In this document: in pieces, positions 1 to 5,870 of the stretch
Layout: each line of letters starts with the position of its first letter
Numbering within the stretch: the stretch's first letter is position 1
From: an uncultured Selenomonadales bacterium
GTDB taxonomy: Bacteria; Bacillota; Negativicutes; Selenomonadales; Selenomonadaceae
Length of the DNA stretch: 11,837 nucleotides
Assembly: GCA_947167555.1 (NCBI GenBank)
Contig: CAMVIO010000040.1
Coordinates: 1-11,837 of the forward strand
Direction: 5' to 3'
The notes under the pieces: generated by a model
What the model saw: only the letters and a program-made list of their open reading frames with translations
Databases searched by the model: none
Told to the model about the DNA's origin: nothing
Made by a program: the position numbers and the translations under genes

Positions 1-1115
1 CCGTGCAGCGCGCCGGAAAGCTCATGACGATGAACAAGGCCCAGCTCGCCGAGACGAAGCGGCAGATCACGGTAGCTGCGCGGCTGTGTCGCGTAAACCA
101 GCATGCCGCCTGGACAGTTCATCGGCTTGATCGCGTAGTCGAGATCGTCGATCTGCGTGAAATACATATTTTCCTTGTAATGATCCCAATGACCGGAAGT
201 CTCCCAAAGCTTGCGGTTCAGGATCATCGGCGTCTTGATTTCCTGGTACCCGTAGCGGCGATGTACCTCGCGCCAGTAATTGATCAATTCGTTGCGGATC
301 ACCATGCCGTTCGGATGGAAGAACGGGAATCCCGGTCCTTCCTCGTGCAGGCTGAACAGGTCAAGCTCCTTGCCGAGCTTGCGATGGTCGCGCTTCGCGG
401 CTTCCTCCAGCATCGTCAGATACGCGGTCAGGTCTTCTTTTTTCTCGAAGGCCGTGCCGTAAACGCGCTGCAGCATCTTGTTATGCTCGTCGCCGCGCCA
501 GTACGCGCCCGCCACGCTCTGAAGCTTCACCGCCTTGACCTTGCCGGTGGAAACGACGTGCGGCCCAGCACAAAGATCAACGAAATCCCCCTGTTCATAC
601 AGGGAAATCAACGCGTCCTCCGGCAGATCGTTGATTAGCTCGACCTTGTAGCTCTGCCCTTTTTCCTCGAACAGCTTCAGCGCGTCGGCACGGCTGATCT
701 CTTTGCGTACCATCGGAAGATTCTGCTTGACAATGCGCTCCATTTCCTTCTCGATATCGCGCAGATCCTCGTCGGTCAACCGTTTCTCCATGTCGATGTC
801 GTAGTAAAAACCGTTTTCGATGGCGGGCCCGATGGCGAACTGCACCTTCTCTCCGTACAAATGCTGAATCGCCTGCGCCATGATATGAGACGCCGTATGA
901 CGGAACGCCCAGCGCCCGTCCGCGTCCTCAAAGGTCAAGAACTCCACTGCGCCATCTTTCGTAAGCGGCGTCGTCAAGTCGACGGTCTTGCCGTCCAGCT
1001 TCGCCGCCAGCACCTTTTTCGCAAGGCTGTTGCTGACGCCTTTGACAAACTCCTGCACTGTCGTCCCCTCGGCCACCTCGCGGACGCTTCCATCCTTCAA
1101 CGTAATTTTCAACAT
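1..1115 (-). CDS. thrS: Threonyl-tRNA synthetase (5' 371 codons; C-terminus beyond the window)
   Basis: Charges tRNA-Thr with threonine in the cytoplasm and edits mischarged Ser-tRNA-Thr. The frame read from ATG 1113-1115 gives 371 codons and is still open at base 1. Seen in order: an N-terminal TGS-like domain (about 1-62); an editing domain with HTASH (His73, His77) and CAGPH (Cys182, His186), the four editing-site zinc ligands; then the class II core from about 245. The core has a motif 1 helix near 279-297, MNCPGGM with the catalytic zinc Cys334, and motif 2 (RHELSGALHG) at the cut edge. These positions match E. coli ThrRS residue for residue. The start has AGGG 7 nt upstream. The gene is preceded by a T-box leader and its own promoter, so it is controlled by uncharged tRNA-Thr. 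The anticodon-binding domain is not visible. Identification is secure. Confidence 0.97.
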   Translation of the reverse strand, partial: MLKITLKDGSVREVAEGTTVQEFVKGVSNSLAKKVLAAKLDGKTVDLTTPLTKDGAVEFLTFEDADGRWAFRHTASHIMAQAIQHLYGEKVQFAIGPAIENGFYYDIDMEKRLTDEDLRDIEKEMERIVKQNLPMVRKEISRADALKLFEEKGQSYKVELINDLPEDALISLYEQGDFVDLCAGPHVVSTGKVKAVKLQSVAGAYWRGDEHNKMLQRVYGTAFEKKEDLTAYLTMLEEAAKRDHRKLGKELDLFSLHEEGPGFPFFHPNGMVIRNELINYWREVHRRYGYQEIKTPMILNRKLWETSGHWDHYKENMYFTQIDDLDYAIKPMNCPGGMLVYATQPRSYRDLPLRLGELGLVHRHELSGALH

Positions 1116-1142
1116 AAACTCATCCCTTCCGTTTTTGTAAAC

Positions 1143-1175
1143 AAAAAACGCCTCATCCCATATGCGGGACGAGAC
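1143..1175 (-). terminator. T-box-controlled intrinsic terminator (attenuator) before thrS
   Basis: The RNA arms GUCUCGUCCC and GGGAUGAGGC (1166-1175 and 1150-1159) form a near-perfect stem with a 6-nt loop, followed by six U at 1143-1148. Its 5' arm starts just after the T-box sequence, as expected for the competing terminator of a T-box leader. Confidence 0.93.
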
Positions 1176-1369
1176 GTCTGCTCGCGGTTCCACCCTGCTT
1201 GCCGCAAAAAACGCGGCCAACTTTTCTCCGCCTAACGCGCGGCAACGTCCGATTCCTCATCGGCAGCTCCAAAGCGGTGGTGACGGTCTTTTTCCGAAAC
1301 GCTTTCAGCCAAGGCGCCTCTCTCTGTGGGATCATTCCCCGCCATCGTATCTCCTTCATCGCTCTTTCC
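1143..1369 (-). ncRNA. T-box riboswitch leader of thrS (threonine-specific)
   Basis: On the minus strand the conserved T-box AGGGTGGAACCGCG lies at 1183-1196. It is followed by an intrinsic terminator hairpin (1150-1175, U-run 1143-1148) 28 nt before the thrS start. Upstream are Stem I landmarks: a purine-rich GGAGATA segment near 1345, AGAGAG near 1322, GGCTGAAAGC near 1301-1310, then tandem ACC ACC at 1276-1281 followed by TTTGGAGCTGCC. ACC is a threonine codon, so the specifier matches the downstream gene; which ACC is used cannot be told by eye. The UGGA bulge (1189-1192) would pair with a tRNA 3' end UCCA, implying discriminator U73. Known mechanism: uncharged tRNA-Thr stabilises the antiterminator and lets thrS be transcribed. 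The 5' boundary is set from the predicted transcription start and is approximate. Confidence 0.95.
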
Positions 1370-1375
1370 GCGGAT

Positions 1376-1404
1376 ATTATAACGCTTAATTCAAATTTTG
1401 TCTA
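1376..1404 (-). promoter_or_regulatory. thrS promoter (proximal copy)
   Basis: Minus-strand -35 TAGACA (1399-1404) and a perfect -10 TATAAT (1376-1381) are separated by 17 bp. The predicted start is near 1369, at the 5' end of the T-box leader. The -35 box lies inside the right arm of a perfect palindrome (1395-1414), so a protein bound there would block or modulate the promoter. Confidence 0.8.
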
Positions 1405-1419
1405 CTGACAAAATCACCC
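1379..1419 (-). repeat. Direct repeat copy A with palindrome, over the thrS promoter
   Basis: This 41-bp unit recurs at 1456-1496 with only a few mismatches. Its core at 1395-1414 is a perfect inverted repeat, ATTTTGTC-N4-GACAAAAT (8-bp arms). It overlaps the -35 box, as an operator would. The cognate regulator cannot be named from sequence alone. Confidence 0.8.
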
Positions 1420-1455
1420 TAGCGGCGTTTCGACGAGGCGGATTTCCGCCGAGTC

Positions 1456-1496
1456 ATAACGCCTTATTCAAATTTTGTCTACAGACAAAATCCCCC
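1456..1496 (-). repeat. Direct repeat copy B with palindrome, just after rimI
   Basis: Second copy of the 41-bp unit, 77 bp from copy A and directly abutting the rimI stop. The palindrome at 1472-1491 has the same 8-bp arms; its 4-nt centre differs by one base. It also carries TAGACA, a 17-bp gap and TATGAC in the promoter register, so it could be a weaker distal promoter. A hairpin end for rimI transcripts is possible, but its U-tract is too short for a good terminator. Between the copies (1420-1455) a small GGCGGA-N2-TCCGCC inverted repeat is visible. Confidence 0.8.
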
Positions 1497-1937
1497 TTAT
1501 AAATCCATATGCCACATGATCACAGCATCCTCGCCGTTGTCGAGATAATAGTGCGGCCTGTGCCCGCAGTCTTTGAATCCGAATTTTTCATAGAGAGCGA
1601 GGGCCGCCGTGTTGGACGGGCGCACTTCGAGAGTCATGCGCGTCGCGCCTCTTTTTTTTGCCTCTTTAATCAATTCCGTCATCAATCCGGCGCCGACTTT
1701 TTTCCCGCGATACTCCGGCGCCACGGCGACATTCGTGATCTGCGCCTCGTCGTCCAGAATCCATGTGCCCGCATAGCCGATTACCTTGTCATCGTCAAGC
1801 GCCAAAAGATAATACGTCCGTTCGTTCGCCGCTTCCTCCCAGAAGGATTTCCGCGACCACGGCATGGAAAACGAGACCTTTTCGACCTCTTCCACCGCCT
1901 CCGCGTCCTCGGGCGTCATCTCACGAAAGGAAATCAC
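1497..1937 (-). CDS. rimI: RimI-type GNAT N-acetyltransferase
   Basis: Predicted to acetylate protein alpha-amino groups with acetyl-CoA; the family type acetylates ribosomal protein S18. The 146-residue product is a single GNAT domain. It has RGKKVGAGLM, the acetyl-CoA pyrophosphate loop (R/QxxGxG/A), then LEVRPSNTAALALYEKFGF, the RimI hallmark with the catalytic-side Tyr. The start chosen is GTG 1935-1937. It overlaps the tsaB stop in a GTGA junction and has GGAGG exactly 7 nt upstream (1945-1949). The frame is open to an ATG at 1973, but that start has no good ribosome site and adds 12 residues inside tsaB that the family lacks. Third gene of tsaE-tsaB-rimI. In many Firmicutes tsaD follows here; in this window thrS does. 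Substrates outside S18 cannot be excluded. Confidence 0.9.
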   Translation of the reverse strand: MISFREMTPEDAEAVEEVEKVSFSMPWSRKSFWEEAANERTYYLLALDDDKVIGYAGTWILDDEAQITNVAVAPEYRGKKVGAGLMTELIKEAKKRGATRMTLEVRPSNTAALALYEKFGFKDCGHRPHYYLDNGEDAVIMWHMDL

Positions 1938-2671
1938 TGTTTCCCCTCCGTTTCCTTGTGCCGCTTCTCCCAAAGCACTTCAGCCTCAGAACGGCGTACG
2001 TAAATCGGCTCCAGCTCCATCGGGCTTTTCCCCTCGCCGTTTTCCAGCAGGACGATAGCGCGCGCGGCAACCAGCGCGGCGCGCGGCATGATATGCGTGA
2101 TTGGCGCGAGTGTAGCATTACCAGGAAGCTCGACGCCTCTTTGAACCATCTTTCGCGCGAAATCCCCGGCAATCGTCACCGGTTTTTTTACCTCCGCAAT
2201 AGTTTCAACGATCTCCTGCAGCGACGAGACGAAAACTTCTTTTTCACAGGCAAGCCCTCGCTCCGTATAGCGATAAAGCGAAAAATACGCGTTGCCCTTC
2301 TGCGCGTCGATCAACGGCGCGACCACCGCCCCCGGCGAAGGGAACGCCGCCGCCAGGACCTCCAGCGTCGGCACTCCGACCAACGGAATCGAAAGCGCAT
2401 AGGCAATCGCTTTCGCCGCCGCCAGCCCGATGCGAAGCCCGGTGAAGGAACCGGGGCCGAGGCTCACGGCGACGGCGGAAAGTTCCTCGCGCTTCACATC
2501 CGCCAAGCGCAAGACTTCCTCGATATTCACCACCAACGTTTCCGAATGCGTGAATCGCGTTTCCGCCGTCAGCTCCGCCAACACTCGTTCCTTTGTGGCA
2601 ACGGCCACGCTGGAGACTATCGTCGCCGTGTCCATTGCAAGGATTGTCATTTTTTCGTCAATGCCCGCCAT
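1934..2671 (-). CDS. tsaB: tRNA threonylcarbamoyladenosine biosynthesis protein TsaB
   Basis: Partner of TsaD and TsaE in making t6A at position 37 of tRNAs reading ANN codons; TsaB is the non-catalytic scaffold that dimerises with TsaD. The 245-residue product begins near MTILAMDTAT (ASKHA-fold first strand) and carries the family signature GPGSFTGLRIGLAAAKAIA (about residues 92-110). No metal-binding HxxxH of TsaD is seen, as expected for TsaB. Two starts compete. ATG 2671 has a GGAGGAGG ribosome site 10 nt upstream, the same spacing seen at mutL and rpsA here. ATG 2650 (238 residues) forms an ATGA overlap with tsaE and matches the usual family N-terminus but lacks its own ribosome site. 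I use 2671 and cannot exclude 2650. Downstream it overlaps rimI by 4 nt, implying translational coupling. Confidence 0.93.
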   Translation of the reverse strand: MAGIDEKMTILAMDTATIVSSVAVATKERVLAELTAETRFTHSETLVVNIEEVLRLADVKREELSAVAVSLGPGSFTGLRIGLAAAKAIAYALSIPLVGVPTLEVLAAAFPSPGAVVAPLIDAQKGNAYFSLYRYTERGLACEKEVFVSSLQEIVETIAEVKKPVTIAGDFARKMVQRGVELPGNATLAPITHIMPRAALVAARAIVLLENGEGKSPMELEPIYVRRSEAEVLWEKRHKETEGKQ

Positions 2672-3120
2672 AGCGCGTTATCCTCCTCCGTTGTGGAAAA
2701 CGCCAGCCGACGCTCGTTTTCCTTTTCTCCCCGTTCGATTTCCAGTCGTATATGCGGCTCGGGCAGCGCGTCCGGAAACTTGTCCGCCCACTCGATCAGC
2801 ACGACGCCCCGACCGTCCTCGGCATATTCGTAAAACCCGATATCGTCGAGTTCCTCTTCCCTCTCCAATCGGTAAAGGTCGAAGTGCGTGACGGGAAGCC
2901 GCCCTTTATATTGATTCATCAAGGCAAAGGTCGGGCTCGTGACCTCACCTGTCACCTCCAGGCCCCGCGCGAAGCCCTGCGTGAAAAGCGTCTTGCCCGC
3001 GCCGAGATCGCCGACAAGACAAAGCACTGTTCCTGCCTCAGCCACGGCGCCAAGCCGTTCCGCCAGAGCCGCCGTCTCCTGCGGCGCATGAGTGATGACC
3101 GTCCATGAAAAAGTTTGCAT
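2647..3120 (-). CDS. tsaE: tRNA threonylcarbamoyladenosine biosynthesis ATPase TsaE
   Basis: P-loop ATPase that drives turnover of the TsaB-TsaD complex in t6A formation. The 157-residue product has Walker A GDLGAGKT (37-44), a switch-like TSPTF (61-65), HFDLYRL (79-85) and the Walker B region VVLIEWADK (106-114), all in family order. Length is normal. The start ATG 3118-3120 has GAGG at 3131-3134. First gene of a tsaE-tsaB-rimI unit: the promoter lies just upstream, and the tsaB frame begins inside its 3' end. tsaD, the catalytic subunit, is not in this window and must be elsewhere if the pathway is complete. Confidence 0.95.
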   Translation of the reverse strand: MQTFSWTVITHAPQETAALAERLGAVAEAGTVLCLVGDLGAGKTLFTQGFARGLEVTGEVTSPTFALMNQYKGRLPVTHFDLYRLEREEELDDIGFYEYAEDGRGVVLIEWADKFPDALPEPHIRLEIERGEKENERRLAFSTTEEDNALWRALTKK

Positions 3121-3154
3121 ATATTTTCTTCCTCGTTCCTAAAACAATAAATAT

Positions 3155-3172
3155 ATTATACTCATTATACTC
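3155..3172 (-). promoter_or_regulatory. Probable promoter of tsaE-tsaB-rimI (two tandem TATAAT boxes)
   Basis: Minus strand GAGTATAAT is directly repeated (3155-3163 and 3164-3172), giving two consensus -10 boxes 9 bp apart in an AT-rich gap after the methyltransferase terminator. No clear -35 hexamer is visible at 16-18 bp for either box, so the exact promoter is uncertain. The implied untranslated leader is about 30 nt. Confidence 0.45.
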
Positions 3173-3185
3173 AAATCACTGCCAT

Positions 3186-3212
3186 AAAAAAAGAGCGGCT
3201 TCCAAACCGCTC
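3186..3212 (-). terminator. Intrinsic terminator of the mutS-mutL-methyltransferase operon
   Basis: GAGCGG (3207-3212) and CCGCTC (3193-3198) pair around an 8-nt loop, followed in the minus direction by seven T (3186-3192). It lies 17 bp after the methyltransferase stop. Confidence 0.88.
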
Positions 3213-3228
3213 AAAAATCCATCATATC

Positions 3229-4017
3229 TTACACTCGCATCACACCGTAACGCACGTTGCTGTATTTCCCGCCTTCGAACTCAGTAAAGCCTAATCTTGC
3301 AAACTCTTCGCTCTTGCTCGACTCCTTCAGCACGACGCGGCAGTGGGCTACGCGTCTCGCCTCTTGGATTGCCTCGCTCGAAACCGGGCGCGGATCGGCG
3401 AGGAAACGCAGTGGATGGATGCCCGCGCTCTCCGTGAACGGATGGCGGAACATCGGATCGAAATAGACAGCGTCGAAGGAATCGTCGGGCTGTGCGCGCA
3501 AAAAGTCCAGATAGTCGGCGCAAACGACACGGACACGCCGCATAGCCGCCACCGTCGTCGGATGCTCACCCTCTGACGTTTCCAACCCGTGCGCGATCAA
3601 CACAGCGACAACGGGATTTTTTTCCAACGCGACAACCTCGCCTGTCTCCCCCGCGCCGAAACTTTCCACGATAGCGTCCGCCCCCATGCCGAGTGTGCAG
3701 TCAAGGACGCGCTTGCCTTCCGCAAGCCCCAGAGCGTTCATCAAATGATCGCTCTCGCCGCGCCGCAGATTTTTCAACCGCAGGTGCGCCATGCCCGGAT
3801 GAAAATAAAGCTCGCCGTCCGGCGTATCGACGACGAGCCTTTCTTTCGCGACCATCACGCAGGAAACACCGAACTTCTCACGAATCGCGTCCAGCGACGT
3901 ATTGCCGCGCTCAACGAAAGGCGCTCCCAGCGTAGCCGCCATTTCCCGCGCCAACGCGAAATGCTTCGGCTTCGCTTTGTGTCCCACCGTCACGGCGATT
4001 GCGGTCTTGTTTTCCAT
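3229..4017 (-). CDS. RsmJ-like class I SAM-dependent methyltransferase
   Basis: Predicted S-adenosylmethionine methyltransferase of the RsmJ/YhiQ family, whose E. coli member makes m2G1516 in 16S rRNA. Seen: SAM motif I LDCTLGMGADAI (about residues 105-116), acidic end of the next strand VVALEKN (128-134), a CADYLDFL segment (166-173) and the family's VYFDPMF catalytic-side motif (184-190). Length (262 residues) fits RsmJ. The start chosen is ATG 4015-4017, because AGAGG sits 8 nt upstream. The alternative ATG 4021-4023 would overlap the mutL stop as ATGA, but that ribosome site is only 2 nt away from it. It is the last gene of mutS-mutL and ends at a strong terminator. The fold is clear; the rRNA substrate is inferred from the family, and the N-terminal part (about 1-100) is family-specific and less readable. 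Confidence 0.85.
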   Translation of the reverse strand: MENKTAIAVTVGHKAKPKHFALAREMAATLGAPFVERGNTSLDAIREKFGVSCVMVAKERLVVDTPDGELYFHPGMAHLRLKNLRRGESDHLMNALGLAEGKRVLDCTLGMGADAIVESFGAGETGEVVALEKNPVVAVLIAHGLETSEGEHPTTVAAMRRVRVVCADYLDFLRAQPDDSFDAVYFDPMFRHPFTESAGIHPLRFLADPRPVSSEAIQEARRVAHCRVVLKESSKSEEFARLGFTEFEGGKYSNVRYGVMRV

Positions 4018-4019
4018 CG

Positions 4020-5870
4020 TCATGTCCTCTTGAACATTTTCGCCAGTTCCCCGCCGGTGAAGCGCAAGATCGTCGGCCTGCCATGGGGACAGGTATACGG
4101 ACGTGCGGTTCGCGAAAGCTCCTCCAACAAGAGCTGCATCTGACGAAGGTTCAATTCATCGCCGCGCTTGATCGCCGCCTTGCAAGCGGTCATTGCGATG
4201 CAGGCGTGGCGGATTTCTGCCGCCGTCGGCGCATGCATTTCCATCAGCCATTCGAGAATCTTCCGAAGCGTCGTCTCCGCCTCGCCGACGGGAATATCGG
4301 CGGGCAGCGAGCAGAGCCGGAACTGGTTCTCGTCGCTTTTTGCGAGATCGAAGCCCAGCTTTTGGAAAAGCTCCTGCTGCTCTTCTAAAAGCTCCGATTC
4401 CCTCGGACTGAAATCAAGCAATAAATGCACGAGGAGCTGCTGGGAGGGAATCTCGTCCGCCAACGCGGAAAACCTGTCGTACAAGATACGCTCGTGGGCG
4501 GCGTGCTGATCGACGATGTAAAGGGTGTCTCCATCCTGCGCGATGATAAAGCACATGGCGACCTGCCCGATGGGCACCATTGAAAGCTGCGTCTCCTCTT
4601 TCGCGTCCGGTGCGTCAGCGACCAGCGGCGCAATTTGCTGCTGCTCGTAAGAAACCTTTGCCTCGCCGTTTTTTTCCGCCATCAGTTCCTTCTGCACCTC
4701 GGAGAAATTCCCAGCGCCCGCCTTGTCCGCAAAAGGCACGGTCGGCAGGAACGGCCGAGGCAGGGACGACGGCTCCGAAGCGGCGGCCGATGAAAACGAC
4801 GCGACGGAAAAAGACGGCGCGGGTTCTCCGTTTCGATGCTCAGGTACGCGCGCGACGGCGGCGACCTGTTCCAGACTCTGCCCTTCAGGGCGTACAGCGT
4901 CGACGACGGATTTGTAAACCGCCTTGAAGATTCGCCCTTCATCCTCAAACTTGATCTCCGCCTTGCGCGGATGGACATTGACGTCGACGCTCCGCACCGG
5001 GACCTCGACCACGAGCACCGCCAGCGGATACCCGGCCTTCGGCAGAAGCGAATGGTACGCGTTGTCTATGGCGCGCGCCATCGCCTTGTTCTCGACGACG
5101 CGTCCGTTGACGATGAAGGTCTGCCACCCGCGGCTGCTGCGGAGCATCGAAGGCTTCGTCAAAAAGCCGGTGATTTTAACATCCTCGTCCTCAAAGGACA
5201 GAGGCAACAGCGACTCGCCCACCGAGCCGCCGTATATGGCGACGATGGCGTCACGAAGCGAACCCGTCCCCGGAGTCTTGACTGTGGTCTTGTTGTTGCT
5301 GATCAGCCGGAACGAAATCCCCGGCTCGGCCAACGCGGCCTTTACGACGCAATCGTTGATCTTCAATCCCTCGGTATGCGTCGTTTTCATGAATTTCTTG
5401 CGCGCCGGCGTATTGAAAAACAAGTCTTCCACTTTCACGGTCGTCCCCGGCGCCGCGCCCGCGTCGGAAATCTCCGGCTTTTTCCCGCCCATGATGCGGA
5501 CGGAAATGCCAAGCTCGTCCTCCGCCCGGCGCGTGACGAGAGAAAACCGTGAAACGGCGGCAATGGTCGGAAGCGCCTCGCCCCGAAAGCCCAACGTCGG
5601 CACAGACAAAATATCCTCGCTGTCCTTGATCTTGCTCGTCGCGTGCCGCTGCACGGAAAGCTCCGCGTCCTCCCGGCTCATGCCGCAGCCGTTGTCGGTG
5701 ACGCGCATCAGGCTCTCGCCGCCTGCCATCGTTTCTATTTCAATGGTCGTCGCTCCGGCGTCCACGGCGTTCTCGATCAGTTCCTTGACCACGGAAGCTG
5801 GCCGCTCGACGACCTCGCCCGCCGCAATCTTGTTGACGGTGTCGTCGTCCAAAAGATGAACGATGCTCAT
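4020..5870 (-). CDS. mutL: DNA mismatch repair protein MutL
   Basis: Couples mismatch recognition by MutS to strand incision. The 616-residue product has a GHKL ATPase domain: KELIENAVDAGA with Glu33/Asn34, DNGCG (59-63), GFRGEAL (94-100). An Ala/Pro/Ser-rich linker covers about 335-425 and the C-terminal dimerisation/endonuclease domain about 430-595. That domain shows DQHA at 454-457 with Glu460, an ACKAAIKR segment (562-569) and CPHGRP (594-599), the metal-site set of endonuclease-type MutL from bacteria without MutH. The last acidic residue of DQHAX2EX4E is Asp465 rather than Glu. A clamp-binding-like QQLLVH (477-482) has His where the consensus has Pro. The start ATG overlaps the mutS stop (ATGA) with GGAGG 10 nt upstream. 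Translationally coupled to mutS and followed by the methyltransferase. Confidence 0.97.
   Translation of the reverse strand: MSIVHLLDDDTVNKIAAGEVVERPASVVKELIENAVDAGATTIEIETMAGGESLMRVTDNGCGMSREDAELSVQRHATSKIKDSEDILSVPTLGFRGEALPTIAAVSRFSLVTRRAEDELGISVRIMGGKKPEISDAGAAPGTTVKVEDLFFNTPARKKFMKTTHTEGLKINDCVVKAALAEPGISFRLISNNKTTVKTPGTGSLRDAIVAIYGGSVGESLLPLSFEDEDVKITGFLTKPSMLRSSRGWQTFIVNGRVVENKAMARAIDNAYHSLLPKAGYPLAVLVVEVPVRSVDVNVHPRKAEIKFEDEGRIFKAVYKSVVDAVRPEGQSLEQVAAVARVPEHRNGEPAPSFSVASFSSAAASEPSSLPRPFLPTVPFADKAGAGNFSEVQKELMAEKNGEAKVSYEQQQIAPLVADAPDAKEETQLSMVPIGQVAMCFIIAQDGDTLYIVDQHAAHERILYDRFSALADEIPSQQLLVHLLLDFSPRESELLEEQQELFQKLGFDLAKSDENQFRLCSLPADIPVGEAETTLRKILEWLMEMHAPTAAEIRHACIAMTACKAAIKRGDELNLRQMQLLLEELSRTARPYTCPHGRPTILRFTGGELAKMFKRT

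Noticed and set aside
1153..1408. Several short frames on both strands between thrS and the repeats
   Set aside because: They lie entirely in the T-box leader, whose conserved RNA elements explain the sequence.
1379..1496. Two-copy repeat as a minimal CRISPR array
   Set aside because: Only two copies, no uniform further spacers, no cas genes, and the repeat coincides with promoter elements.
1763..2833. 356-codon plus-strand open frame opposite rimI, tsaB and tsaE
   Set aside because: Arg/Ser/Pro-rich low-meaning translation crossing three well-supported minus-strand genes; a codon-bias shadow.
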